In this document: piece after piece, positions 6,104 to 11,790 of the stretch
Layout of the letters: each line of letters begins with the position of its first letter
Numbering within the stretch: the first letter of the stretch is position 1
Origin: Arthrobacter woluwensis
Lineage (GTDB): Bacteria > Actinomycetota > Actinomycetes > Actinomycetales > Micrococcaceae
Assembly (NCBI RefSeq): GCF_900105345.1
Contig: NZ_FNSN01000006.1
Span: 1 to 34,547, forward strand
Direction of reading: 5' to 3'
Length of the DNA: 34,547 nucleotides
Made by a program: the position numbers and the translations under genes
The notes under the pieces: generated by a model
Database searches by the model: none
Told to the model about the DNA's origin: nothing
What the model saw: only the letters and a program-made list of their open reading frames with translations

Positions 6104-6470
6104 GATATTTCCTCGGCTCTCCGCAGTATGTGAGGTCCGTCCCGTCGGACCGGTGGGTGCACTCATCGTCGTCAGGGTGGCCGTACACGCCTTGGAACTC
6201 GTGGTCCGGGATCGGGTGGCTGGACTCGTCGCCGTTCTCTGCCTCCTTCAACTTCGCGCGGAGCCATTGCGCTGCGAAGTCGGCGACGCTTCCCACGGGG
6301 AGGTCCTCGTCGCGCTCGAACGTGGCATCTGCTTCGTTGATGAGTTCCTGGATGATGGCCTTGCGCAGGTGCGGCAGGGCACGGTTGATTGCGGTGCGTG
6401 CTTCGTCCATGTCGCACCCGTAGTACTCGGCGACGTTCTCAACAGCGGATTCGAGGTGGTCAGGGTTCAT
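6093..6470 (-). CDS. Early protein of unknown function
   Basis: 125 residues, MNPDHLESAVENVAEYYGCD..., continuing with ARTAINRALPHLRKAII. An acidic helical middle (LINEADATFERDED) is followed by FAAQWLRAKLKEAENGDE. The C-terminus has scattered His and Cys (HRSDGTDLTYCGEPRKYHDR). No family is recognised. It overlaps the HNH gene and the following gene by four and eleven bases. Confidence 0.6.
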   Translation of the reverse strand: MNPDHLESAVENVAEYYGCDMDEARTAINRALPHLRKAIIQELINEADATFERDEDLPVGSVADFAAQWLRAKLKEAENGDESSHPIPDHEFQGVYGHPDDDECTHRSDGTDLTYCGEPRKYHDR

Positions 6471-6928
6471 CGCGGTCTCCGGTCCATGTCGTTGTGGGTA
6501 AAGAGTTCGTTGCGCTTAGCGATTACGGCCGCCTCGGCATCTGCGAGTTCGGCGAAGAATCCTGCGTGCACTTGCCTGCCGTGGTGGTATGCCTTGGCCC
6601 GCCACATGCCTCTTTGCCGATCCCAGAACACTCCACGAACGCCCGACTTGCTATTTCTATGGGCGCCCGCGTGGTTCTCCTGGTTCTGCTTTTGGGTAAC
6701 GAGCCGCAAGTGGGATGGGCGAACGCACGCGCGGTTGTGGCAGATGTGGTCCACAAACAGGCCGGGCGGAACTGCACCATGCTCAAACTCGTAGCTGACC
6801 CTGTGGGCTAGCAGTACACGACCCCCGAGCCCAAACTGTCCGTAGCCGTCAGGCGTGATGCAGGCGTTCCATTCCCAGCAGGCTTCACCTCTCCGTACTT
6901 TTGCCCAGAAGCGCTCCTGGTCAGTCAT
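6467..6928 (-). CDS. HNH homing-type endonuclease, copy 2
   Basis: 153 residues from ATG 6928, the same length and plan as the gene at 4207-4668: FWAKVRRGEACWEWNA, GYGQFGLGGRVLLAHRVSYE, the HNH core VDHICHNRACVRPSHL, then LVTQKQNQENHAGA. The AP2-like part GVRGVFWDRQRGMWRAKAYH ends the protein, with KRNELFTHND near the C-terminus. The two copies are clearly paralogous but well diverged. A longer upstream frame is not supported by a start site. It overlaps the 50-residue gene upstream by four bases. Confidence 0.85.
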   Translation of the reverse strand: MTDQERFWAKVRRGEACWEWNACITPDGYGQFGLGGRVLLAHRVSYEFEHGAVPPGLFVDHICHNRACVRPSHLRLVTQKQNQENHAGAHRNSKSGVRGVFWDRQRGMWRAKAYHHGRQVHAGFFAELADAEAAVIAKRNELFTHNDMDRRPR

Positions 6929-7077
6929 CGGAGGCCCATGCCTTTCAGGAGTCGTTCGAGCTTGATGCGTTCTTCGCCGTCTTTCACGACGACGTCGGTC
7001 ACTGTTCGGTCGTTGAGCGCTTCGAACGCTTCGGCGATGGTGTTCACCGTTGCTGTGCCGTTTTCGATCTGGATCAC
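6925..7077 (-). CDS. Small early protein, 50 residues, GTG start
   Basis: The GTG at 7077 follows AAGGAG at a spacing of six bases, which fixes the start. The product, (M)IQIENGTATVNTIAEAFEAL..., is a compact acidic protein with a likely helix-strand-helix plan. No family is recognised. It heads the minus-strand group that includes HNH copy 2 and faces away from the plus-strand gene at 7129, so the 51 bases between them should hold divergent promoters. Confidence 0.6.
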   Translation of the reverse strand: MIQIENGTATVNTIAEAFEALNDRTVTDVVVKDGEERIKLERLLKGMGLR

Positions 7078-7128
7078 GTTGTTCTCCTTGGTGTGTTTGT
7101 TGTCGGTCCCGGGTGGGATGGTGGTGTT

Positions 7129-7485
7129 GTGAGTGAGGATGTTGGGTTCCGGGACCCGAAGCCGTGGCAGCTCCCGGTCGTGGTGCCGGATGATGCGATT
7201 GATGAGCGGTTGGTGTACCGGTCGGAGCATGGGATCGCGGTGTGGGCGACCCTGACATTCGACGGTGGTGAGCCGGACCGGATCGTGGAAGGGTTCGCCG
7301 TCGCATGGACCCGCGAGTACGTCCTCGTGCAGACCCGGTGGCAGCAGTCCTACTTCCTCGGCTCCCGCGAGTTCTGGCTGAACGCCGCCCAGGTGAAGCG
7401 CCGCGCCATCATCCCCGTCCGCCCCAACCGGTCACCCGAACAGGCCCACAACCGGCCTCAAAGAGGGTGGCGGCGGGTGGAGTAG
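7129..7485 (+). CDS. Plus-strand gene of unknown function inside the early region
   Basis: About 118 residues from GTG 7129 (VSEDVGFRDPKPWQLPVVVP...). It contains AVWATLTFDGGEPDRIVEGF, AVAWTREYVLVQ and SREFWLNAAQVKRRA. The pattern DG......GFAVAWTR..VLVQ......FW....QV.RR resembles small actinobacterial phage proteins of unknown role. The C-terminus is basic. There is no strong ribosome site before the GTG, so it may be leaderless or start elsewhere. Its stop lies two bases from the convergent minus-strand gene, and it diverges from the 50-residue gene. It is probably a separately controlled insertion in the early operon. Confidence 0.6.
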   Translation: MSEDVGFRDPKPWQLPVVVPDDAIDERLVYRSEHGIAVWATLTFDGGEPDRIVEGFAVAWTREYVLVQTRWQQSYFLGSREFWLNAAQVKRRAIIPVRPNRSPEQAHNRPQRGWRRVE

Positions 7486-7487
7486 AC

Positions 7488-7673
7488 CTACTCGTCTTCT
7501 CGATACGCTCGGAAGTTCGTGGGGTTCCTGAACTCGTCGATCTGGAAGTCCACGCGTTCGCCTTCGCCGACCTTCACCAGTCGGATGGCCTCCGCCTTGG
7601 AACTCGCCTCGACGGCCTCAGTGACGACGGCGACCTCGTTGAAGTTGACGTAGTAGAGCCTGCGCTCAGCCAT
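7488..7673 (-). CDS. Small early protein of unknown function
   Basis: 61 residues from ATG 7673, MAERRLYYVNFNEVAVVTEA..., then VEASSKAEAIRLVKVGEGER. The strand-rich start and the A..K.EAI.L...G motif resemble small phage proteins that fold as a beta-alpha unit. No function is known. It overlaps the upstream gene by eight bases. Confidence 0.55.
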   Translation of the reverse strand: MAERRLYYVNFNEVAVVTEAVEASSKAEAIRLVKVGEGERVDFQIDEFRNPTNFRAYREDE

Positions 7674-7887
7674 GGTCGCGCGCCTCCTCCACGAGTTCTT
7701 CGACGGACCGAAGGCGTACCACTTGGGCGATGATCGTCGCGCCATCCGGGTCGGCCTCGGTCCACGCACCCGCATCGTTGATCTTCTTCGCCGCTGCGCC
7801 CGCCCGCTGGCGAGAGCGGAAGGGGCCGCAGGCGTCGACCACGAGACTGAGGTCCGGAAGGACAGCCACGATGTACTGCTCGCTCAC
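7666..7887 (-). CDS. Small early protein of unknown function
   Basis: 73 residues, MSEQYIVAVLPDLSLVVDAC..., followed by GPFRSRQRAGAAAKKINDAG. Its plan (a beta strand, then GPF.S...A) repeats that of the 60-residue protein at 8255-8437 (MSEQIIVKVNAY...LIGPFPDRETANAYM), so the two may be distant paralogues. Function unknown. It overlaps its neighbours by four and eight bases. Confidence 0.6.
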   Translation of the reverse strand: MSEQYIVAVLPDLSLVVDACGPFRSRQRAGAAAKKINDAGAWTEADPDGATIIAQVVRLRSVEELVEEARDHG

Positions 7888-8258
7888 GCCTTCAGCTCCT
7901 GCCAGGGAAGAACCAGACGGGCGACAGCGACATCAACGAACCCGTGGTCAGCGCCTTGCCTTACGAACTCGCGGGACGTTGACTCGTGGCCCGTCATGTC
8001 CACGTCGGACGAGCCTTCCCATCGCACGCCCCATTCGGTGGTGGTGTGTTGGGCGATGGTCTCCATGACCACAGCGGCCTGATGGTTGCGAAGCCACGCC
8101 TTTGCAGTTGTTCGAAGGGGCGAGCCGCTGTCTTCCTTGCAGCCAGTGCATCGATAGGTTGCCGCGTAACGCAGCGCTGCGACCACGGATTGGTGTCGTT
8201 CCAGCGCGTCGGTGATTGCGGTTTCCAGTTCGGGCGGGAACGGGGCGGGCGTGGTCAT
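7884..8258 (-). CDS. Early protein with a CxxC pair, unknown function
   Basis: 124 residues from ATG 8258 (MTTPAPFPPELETAITDALE...). The middle has YRCTGCKEDSG, a single CxxC that could bind zinc, then RNHQAAVVMETIAQHTTTEW. The rest lacks recognisable motifs. It overlaps the 60-residue gene by four bases. Confidence 0.6.
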   Translation of the reverse strand: MTTPAPFPPELETAITDALERHQSVVAALRYAATYRCTGCKEDSGSPLRTTAKAWLRNHQAAVVMETIAQHTTTEWGVRWEGSSDVDMTGHESTSREFVRQGADHGFVDVAVARLVLPWQELKA

Positions 8259-8437
8259 GGCGTCACCTCCGGGGTGAAGATCGGGGCGGTGTTCCAGGTG
8301 CCCCAGAGTGGCTGCTGCGAGTACATGTAAGCGTTCGCCGTCTCGCGGTCCGGGAACGGGCCGATCAGCCGAGGCAGTGGCCGCGTGCCCGCTTCGTCGC
8401 GGTAGGCGTTGACCTTCACGATGATCTGCTCGCTCAT
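8255..8437 (-). CDS. Small early protein, possible paralogue of the 7666-7887 protein
   Basis: 60 residues, MSEQIIVKVNAYRDEAG... with LIGPFPDRETANAYM. The shared MSEQ.IV.V opening and GPF.(D/S)R motif link it to the protein at 7666-7887. Function unknown. It has four-base overlaps on both sides. Confidence 0.6.
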   Translation of the reverse strand: MSEQIIVKVNAYRDEAGTRPLPRLIGPFPDRETANAYMYSQQPLWGTWNTAPIFTPEVTP

Positions 8438-8760
8438 TGCTTCTGTCCTTCCAGTTCGGCGACACGGGCACTGAGATGGGTCACAAGGTCGCAGGCACGC
8501 TGCTTCTTGCGCCCGACCGGCAGCTCTCCGAATACCCGCTCCGCCCGTTCGAGTTCTTCGCGGAGCACGATCAGGCGGTAGTGGTCCAGGAGTGCCTCGT
8601 CGGCCTGGTCGTCCTGGCCCTTGATGATGCGTTCCAGGTAGTGGTCGTGGAGGTGTTCATCGGCGGCGGCGAGGACATCGCGCGAGTCGGCGAATGAGGT
8701 GTGATTCGTGACAGGCAGCGCATCCGCTCCTGCGTGGACGGCGTCTTCCCAGTGGCTCAT
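8434..8760 (-). CDS. Early protein, mostly helical, unknown function
   Basis: 108 residues, MSHWEDAVHAGADALPVTNH.... It carries long charged helices (REELERAERVFGELPVGRKK, then LSARVAELEGQKQ at the end) that could form a coiled coil. No catalytic motif. It is coupled to both neighbours by four-base overlaps. Confidence 0.6.
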   Translation of the reverse strand: MSHWEDAVHAGADALPVTNHTSFADSRDVLAAADEHLHDHYLERIIKGQDDQADEALLDHYRLIVLREELERAERVFGELPVGRKKQRACDLVTHLSARVAELEGQKQ

Positions 8761-9203
8761 GACTGGGTCTCCTTGTTGGTGTGGAGCCGGCGGACCTCAC
8801 GCGCGGCACGGGCGGCAGTGATCCCAAGCCCCTGCGACTCCGCGGACCAATGAGCCCAATCGGGGGCAAGGTTGCCAGGGTGCATGGCGTTGAGGATCGC
8901 CAGCGCCTCTGCCCGGAGTTCGGCGGCCTCCGCCTCAGCGGCAGCCTGGGCATCGAGCATCCTGAAGTGATCGGTCAAGCGTTTAGCGGCCTCTTCCAGG
9001 TCACTACCAAATGCGACGGCCTCTACCTTCCCGGGGCCGGTGAGGATCGCCAGGGCGACACGGTGCGCCTGCTCAGGGGACTTGGGCGTGAAGGTCAGCT
9101 CTTCGCGGCCCTGGTTCAACTTGATCCTCAGCGCACCGCCTCCCACACGGAGGAAGCGGTCGCCGTCGCGGTTCTCGAACTCGGTGGGCTGGGTGGTGGT
9201 CAT
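8757..9203 (-). CDS. Early protein of unknown function, Ala/Glu-rich
   Basis: 148 residues, MTTTQPTEFENRDGDRFLRV..., then LRIKLNQGREELTFTPKSPE and an Ala/Glu-rich helical stretch (RMLDAQAAAEAEAAELRAEA). No family is recognised. It starts a run of overlapping genes downstream of a strong hairpin at 9226-9252, so a separate transcription unit may begin here. Confidence 0.6.
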   Translation of the reverse strand: MTTTQPTEFENRDGDRFLRVGGGALRIKLNQGREELTFTPKSPEQAHRVALAILTGPGKVEAVAFGSDLEEAAKRLTDHFRMLDAQAAAEAEAAELRAEALAILNAMHPGNLAPDWAHWSAESQGLGITAARAAREVRRLHTNKETQS

Positions 9204-9225
9204 TGGTGGGTCTCCTTGGATACGA

Positions 9226-9252
9226 CTGAGGCCCCGGTGTTCGGGGCCTCAG
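9226..9252. terminator. Strong hairpin at the end of the 9249 gene
   Basis: CTGAGGCCCCG (9226-9236) pairs perfectly with CGGGGCCTCAG (9242-9252), an 11-bp stem with a 5-base loop that contains the stop codon of the membrane protein gene. There is no clear T-run on either strand, so it is a weak terminator or a messenger-stabilising structure. Confidence 0.5.
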
Positions 9253-9596
9253 AGTCCTTCATTGCTGGTCCGATTTCTTGCACTGTTCCGCACATGGCGT
9301 TCAAAGTCCTCCACAGACATCGGCGATCCGGTGAAGTGAACCTCAGACCGTGAGGACTTTCGGTTCTTCATCTGCTCTGCGTGGTCGATCTGGCCCTTGA
9401 TGTAGCCACGACCGAAGGCTTTCCGCTCGAGCTGCCACGCGAACACCGCCCAAAACACTGTCAGGCTGATGTACACGGCCGTCTCGCGCTCGCCACGGAT
9501 CAATGCCATGACAGCGTAGATAGTCAGGATCAGAGCGGTGAGTAGGGCTGGCCAGTAAGTGTTGCTGAGCCAGCGGAATGCTCGTGCGAAGTTCAT
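9249..9596 (-). CDS. Membrane protein of unknown function
   Basis: 115 residues. Two hydrophobic segments are visible: about residues 15-33 (YWPALLTALILTIYAVMALI) and about 40-56 (AVYISLTVFWAVFAWQ), separated by the short charged loop RGERET. A basic cytoplasmic-type tail with RKAFGRGYIKGQIDHAEQMK follows. Inner-membrane proteins like this in phage early operons may alter host physiology or block other phages, but nothing specific is seen. Its start overlaps the stop of the 45-residue protein gene. Confidence 0.65.
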   Translation of the reverse strand: MNFARAFRWLSNTYWPALLTALILTIYAVMALIRGERETAVYISLTVFWAVFAWQLERKAFGRGYIKGQIDHAEQMKNRKSSRSEVHFTGSPMSVEDFERHVRNSARNRTSNEGL

Positions 9597-9730
9597 TTGT
9601 TCTCCTCAGTGTCGAATGGGTCAGTGGGTTCGGTGTACGGCCAGTGTTTCGGCGGCGGGAAGAGGAATGCTCCTGTGAACGCGCACCCGACGAGCAGGAA
9701 CAGGGTGAGCAAGGAGTTGTAGGCGTTCAT
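9593..9730 (-). CDS. 45-residue membrane-anchored mini-protein
   Basis: ATG 9730 opens a frame ending in TGA at 9593-9595, which overlaps the next ATG as ATGA. The product MNAYNSLLTLFLLVGCAFTG has a hydrophobic segment at about residues 6-24 with a lipobox-like LVGC, then a Pro-rich soluble tail (FLFPPPKHWPYTEPTDPFDT). It has no N-terminal basic residues, so a true lipoprotein signal is doubtful. Tight coupling to the two-segment membrane protein downstream suggests they act together. Function unknown. Confidence 0.6.
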   Translation of the reverse strand: MNAYNSLLTLFLLVGCAFTGAFLFPPPKHWPYTEPTDPFDTEENK

Positions 9731-10065
9731 CGTGCATCACGCTCCCGAATCGCAGAACGAGTTAGCCGCCACTGCATCTCATGCCGCTTCTCTCCCTTGA
9801 CGGAACCAGCGGACTCCACGACACCGCGTTTCACCAGCTCAGAACACCTCGACCGGATCGACGAGTCCTCCGGGTAGTTACCAGCCGTTCTAATGTTCTG
9901 GTCGCATATCCCGTGGACCAGCTTCACTAGCACGCGATGAGTCACCGGATTGTTCCTTTGGGAGTACAGGGCATCCAGGACCAGCGACTCACACCAGCCG
10001 GTACGCACCTTGGCGGCTGCCTCATGCGACGTCCCAGGGTCACTCGTACGGGCATACGCGGTCAT
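9727..10065 (-). CDS. Winged-helix-like DNA-binding protein, unknown target
   Basis: 112 residues starting MTAYARTSDPGTSHEAAAKV, an opening seen in many actinophage proteins. It carries SLVLDALYSQRNNPVTHRVL, then SSIRSRCSELVKRGVVESAG, which looks like a winged helix: a recognition helix followed by VV.SAG.VKG. A regulatory or DNA-processing role is possible. It overlaps both neighbours by four bases. Confidence 0.6.
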   Translation of the reverse strand: MTAYARTSDPGTSHEAAAKVRTGWCESLVLDALYSQRNNPVTHRVLVKLVHGICDQNIRTAGNYPEDSSIRSRCSELVKRGVVESAGSVKGEKRHEMQWRLTRSAIRERDAR

Positions 10066-10181
10066 GCCTTCCCCCTCACCACAACACGCTCACGAACATC
10101 AGGATCAATAACCACCGGACCCACAGCCCGGTCATGCACACGCACCGGACGAAAACCCAGCAACCGACGAATCGTGTTCAC
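10062..10181 (-). CDS. 39-residue basic protein
   Basis: The frame opens with GTG 10181, overlapping the upstream stop as GTGA, and ends in TGA overlapping the next ATG. The product (M)NTIRRLLGFRPVRVHD... is strongly basic and Val/Arg-rich. Tight overlaps on both sides and the absence of any other gene in the interval support it. Function unknown. Confidence 0.5.
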   Translation of the reverse strand: MNTIRRLLGFRPVRVHDRAVGPVVIDPDVRERVVVRGKA

Positions 10182-10507
10182 GCCGCCACCGCCCGCATGT
10201 AGAGAGAGCCGTTGCGGAACACGGCCTCGAAGCCAGGCTCACGGAACGCGGCAAGGTTGCCCTTCCGCACCTCCGACGGCACACAACGACGACGGTCCTC
10301 GGACAGATGGCTGATCTTCACAGCACGCCACATGCCTGGGGTCTCAAGCAGCGCCGACCTGACGCTCATCCAGTGCGGGGCAGGTTCGTAGTTACCAGTC
10401 CGTTCAGGAGACGGCAGATCGGCAAGTGGCGGGGACAGCTCCACAACAGGCGGGGCGCTCATCGAATGAACACTGAGCTGCGGAGACTTTGTGACGGTCT
10501 TAGACAT
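10178..10507 (-). CDS. Early protein of unknown function
   Basis: 109 residues from ATG 10507 (MSKTVTKSPQLSVHSMSAPP...). A Pro-rich N-terminal third leads to a short folded C-terminal part (MWRAVKISHLSEDRRR, then RKGNLAAFREPGFEAVFRNG). The pattern 'W..VK......R......I..G...AFR..G.FEA..R.G' is common to small actinophage proteins whose role is unknown. The frame has an earlier codon, but ATG 10507 follows a GGAACC site and gives the expected N-terminus. Confidence 0.6.
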   Translation of the reverse strand: MSKTVTKSPQLSVHSMSAPPVVELSPPLADLPSPERTGNYEPAPHWMSVRSALLETPGMWRAVKISHLSEDRRRCVPSEVRKGNLAAFREPGFEAVFRNGSLYMRAVAA

Positions 10508-10539
10508 AATGATGGTTCCTTCCAAAATGGTGATGGTGA

Positions 10540-10773
10540 TCAGGTGGTGATGAACTCAAACCAGCGGGCCGCGATGCCCTCCCCAACAGGGTCGGAATAG
10601 CAGAGCCGCCGATAGTCGTCCGGGTCAGTGGCAGTGAGCGCCAACCCCGCGATTCGCTTGGCATCCCTGACGCTCAAACGCTCGCCAGCTTCCCTAGCCC
10701 AAGCGAGCAACTGGGCCTTAGCAGCGACAAACCCGAGCGACTGAAGAGTCCCAAGGAAGCTGTTTTCGGGCAT
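10540..10773 (-). CDS. Small early protein of unknown function
   Basis: 77 residues, MPENSFLGTLQSLGFVAAKA..., with LSVRDAKRIAGLALTATDPD. Mostly helical. No family is recognised. A 32-base gap separates it from the gene downstream, and 84 bases without a gene lie upstream (10774-10857), so it may be translated independently. Confidence 0.6.
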   Translation of the reverse strand: MPENSFLGTLQSLGFVAAKAQLLAWAREAGERLSVRDAKRIAGLALTATDPDDYRRLCYSDPVGEGIAARWFEFITT

Positions 10774-10857
10774 GACAAATCAACCTTTCTCAGCCGTGCG
10801 GCCTGCCGTCAGACAACGGACTTAGATGGGGTAGTGCCCAGAGAGTGGGCGAAAGGG

Positions 10858-11049
10858 CTACGGAGCTTCGGACGGAAGCGAATCGAGCCAGGATTCGAGT
10901 TCGGAAGCCAGGATCACCGGCTTCGAGTTGGGGTACTTCACTGACAGATCGCCGCGAGCAATGCTCCGTCGGATCGTGTCGGTGGACTGACCGATTGCTT
11001 CGGCCGCCTCCGGGATGCTGTAAGCCAGCTTCCGTTTCTCGATACTCAC
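10858..11049 (-). CDS. Excisionase-like helix-turn-helix protein
   Basis: 63 residues: MSIEKRKLAYSIPEAAEAIG, then QSTDTIRRSIARGDLSVKYP and ILASELESWLDSL. This is the helix_turn_helix_17/excisionase pattern (Y...EAA..IG.S..TIRR.I..G.L.........I....LE.WL). It lies directly downstream of the Cro-like gene (four-base overlap), so it is expressed when the lytic promoter is on. That fits a directionality factor for the integrase or an early activator; which of the two is not settled. Confidence 0.75.
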   Translation of the reverse strand: MSIEKRKLAYSIPEAAEAIGQSTDTIRRSIARGDLSVKYPNSKPVILASELESWLDSLPSEAP

Positions 11050-11279
11050 GATGCCTCCGCAAGTGCAAAACGATCCGGCAAGAAGCTCGAAGGCTTTACG
11101 CCTAGTACGTCACCAACAGCGGCGAGTTCTTCTACGGTCCACGGGGTAGTGCCGTTGATCTTGCGCTGGAAAGTGGTTCTTGGGATGCCTGATTCAGTCG
11201 CAACGCTGTTGAGTGATCTGCCTGACCTGAAGATTGCTGCGGCAATCTTGTCTGCAATTTCTCTGTTTGTCTGGCTCAT
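11046..11279 (-). CDS. Cro-like XRE regulator, first gene of the early operon
   Basis: 77 residues from ATG 11279, MSQTNREIADKIAAAIFRSG..., with an HTH in SLNSVATESGIPRTTFQRKI and a lambda-repressor-like C-terminal part (EELAAVGDVLGVKPSSFL). A longer start would place residues in the promoter spacer and is rejected. The promoter is TTGACA (11315-11310) and TATGCT (11291-11286), with the perfect palindrome TGGCCCAATTGGGCCA between them. Only seven bases separate the -10 box from the ATG, so the message is probably leaderless. It is divergent from the repressor at 11375 and opposes it in a Cro/repressor switch. Confidence 0.75.
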   Translation of the reverse strand: MSQTNREIADKIAAAIFRSGRSLNSVATESGIPRTTFQRKINGTTPWTVEELAAVGDVLGVKPSSFLPDRFALAEAS

Positions 11280-11285
11280 GTAAAA

Positions 11286-11315
11286 AGCATAAGTGGCCCA
11301 ATTGGGCCATGTCAA
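11286..11315 (-). promoter_or_regulatory. Early (lytic) promoter reading into the Cro-like gene
   Basis: On the minus strand TTGACA (11315-11310) and TATGCT (11291-11286) are separated by 18 bases (17 if TTATGC is used). ATG 11279 begins seven bases after the -10 box. The spacer consists almost wholly of operator O1, so a bound dimer would block RNA polymerase. Confidence 0.75.
11294..11309. promoter_or_regulatory. Operator O1, perfect palindrome
   Basis: TGGCCCAATTGGGCCA is a perfect 16-bp palindrome lying in the spacer of the early promoter. Its half-site TGGCCC recurs in the two imperfect sites to its right. Confidence 0.75.
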
Positions 11316-11330
11316 CCACCAAACGGGCCA
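11315..11330. promoter_or_regulatory. Operator O2, half-conserved
   Basis: ACCACCAAACGGGCCA keeps the right half GGGCCA of O1 while the left half differs. It sits between the two divergent promoters and overlaps the last base of the early -35 box. Confidence 0.5.
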
Positions 11331-11339
11331 TCGCGGGCA

Positions 11340-11367
11340 TTGCAGTGGCCCAAAATGGTGCTAATGT
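11340..11367 (+). promoter_or_regulatory. Repressor promoter with operator O3 in its spacer
   Basis: TTGCAG (11340-11345) and TAATGT (11362-11367) are separated by the 16-base O3, TGGCCCAAAATGGTGC, which keeps the left half TGGCCCA of O1. The repressor ATG at 11375 begins seven bases after the -10 box, so the transcript should be leaderless, and repressor bound at O3 would shut off its own gene. Confidence 0.65.
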
Positions 11368-11374
11368 GGACCGC

Positions 11375-11614
11375 ATGGGCATCTATGGAGAGAAGTTACC
11401 GGCCGCAGTTGCGGCGCAACTTAGGGCTGAGAAAGCGGCCCGCTCGATGAGCTTGGACGAAATAGCTCAACTGTCGGGCGTTGGAAAGCGCACCCTTCAG
11501 CGCTACCTAAGCGGGGAGCGTCAAATCCCCATCGACGCCATGTGCGATGTGGCCGAGGCGCTCGGGCTTTCCCCCCGGGAGCTCATGGCGCGCGCCGAAC
11601 AGCGCATCAAGTAG
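11375..11614 (+). CDS. Immunity repressor candidate (XRE-family, CI-like)
   Basis: 79 residues from ATG 11375 (MGIYGEKLPAAVAAQLRAEK...). A clear HTH lies at about residues 28-62: SLDEIAQLSGVGKRTLQRYL, then ERQIPIDAMCDVAEALGLSP. It is a short, DNA-binding-only repressor with no RecA-cleavable (LexA-like) C-terminal domain, so SOS induction would need another route. The longer upstream frame runs through the promoter and is rejected. It diverges from the Cro-like gene with three operator sites between, and the integrase lies beyond a shared terminator: the usual immunity cassette. Confidence 0.75.
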   Translation: MGIYGEKLPAAVAAQLRAEKAARSMSLDEIAQLSGVGKRTLQRYLSGERQIPIDAMCDVAEALGLSPRELMARAEQRIK

Positions 11615-11680
11615 CAGTGAAGGGTCTGCGGATCGGTCCATGAGGATTGCGAGATCCTGGATGGTGTGAATGCGTGTCAT
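11507..11680 (-). CDS. Possible small LexA-controlled ORF antisense to the repressor
   Basis: 57 residues from ATG 11680 (MTRIHTIQDLAILMDRSADP...), with a GGGGGCGAGG-like site just upstream. Its last 36 codons overlap the repressor gene on the opposite strand, so part of the frame may be an accident of repressor codon use. A LexA-like box at 11703-11718 lies just upstream. If real, it or its transcript could interfere with the repressor on DNA damage. I cannot assign it to a family. Confidence 0.3.
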   Translation of the reverse strand: MTRIHTIQDLAILMDRSADPSLLLDALFGARHELPGGKPERLGHIAHGVDGDLTLPA

Positions 11681-11702
11681 TGCCTCGCCCCCCGTGGGTG
11701 AT

Positions 11703-11718
11703 TCGAATGTATGTTCGA
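11703..11718. promoter_or_regulatory. LexA (SOS) box-like site
   Basis: TCGAATGTATGTTCGA matches the actinobacterial LexA consensus TCGAAC-N4-GTTCGA with one mismatch (T for C at position 6). On the minus strand it lies 22 bases upstream of ATG 11680, with a possible -10 TATGTT at 11727-11722. No gene on the plus strand starts nearby. Confidence 0.5.
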
Positions 11719-11742
11719 AGAAACATAGCACCTGTGGATGAC

Positions 11743-11780
11743 AAAAAACCGCCCCCACCCTTAAGGGTGGGGGCGGTTTT
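11743..11780. terminator. Bidirectional terminator between repressor and integrase
   Basis: Positions 11745-11780 form a perfect 36-base inverted repeat centred on TTAA, with a 14-bp GC-rich core flanked by A and T runs on both sides. It ends in TTTT on the plus strand (repressor side) and in six T on the minus strand, eleven bases after the integrase stop. Confidence 0.85.
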
Positions 11781-11790
11781 CATTGATGAC

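Noticed and set aside
10774-10857. A gene between the 10540 and 10858 genes
   Set aside because: These 84 bases hold no frame with a start and ribosome site. I see nothing clear in them.
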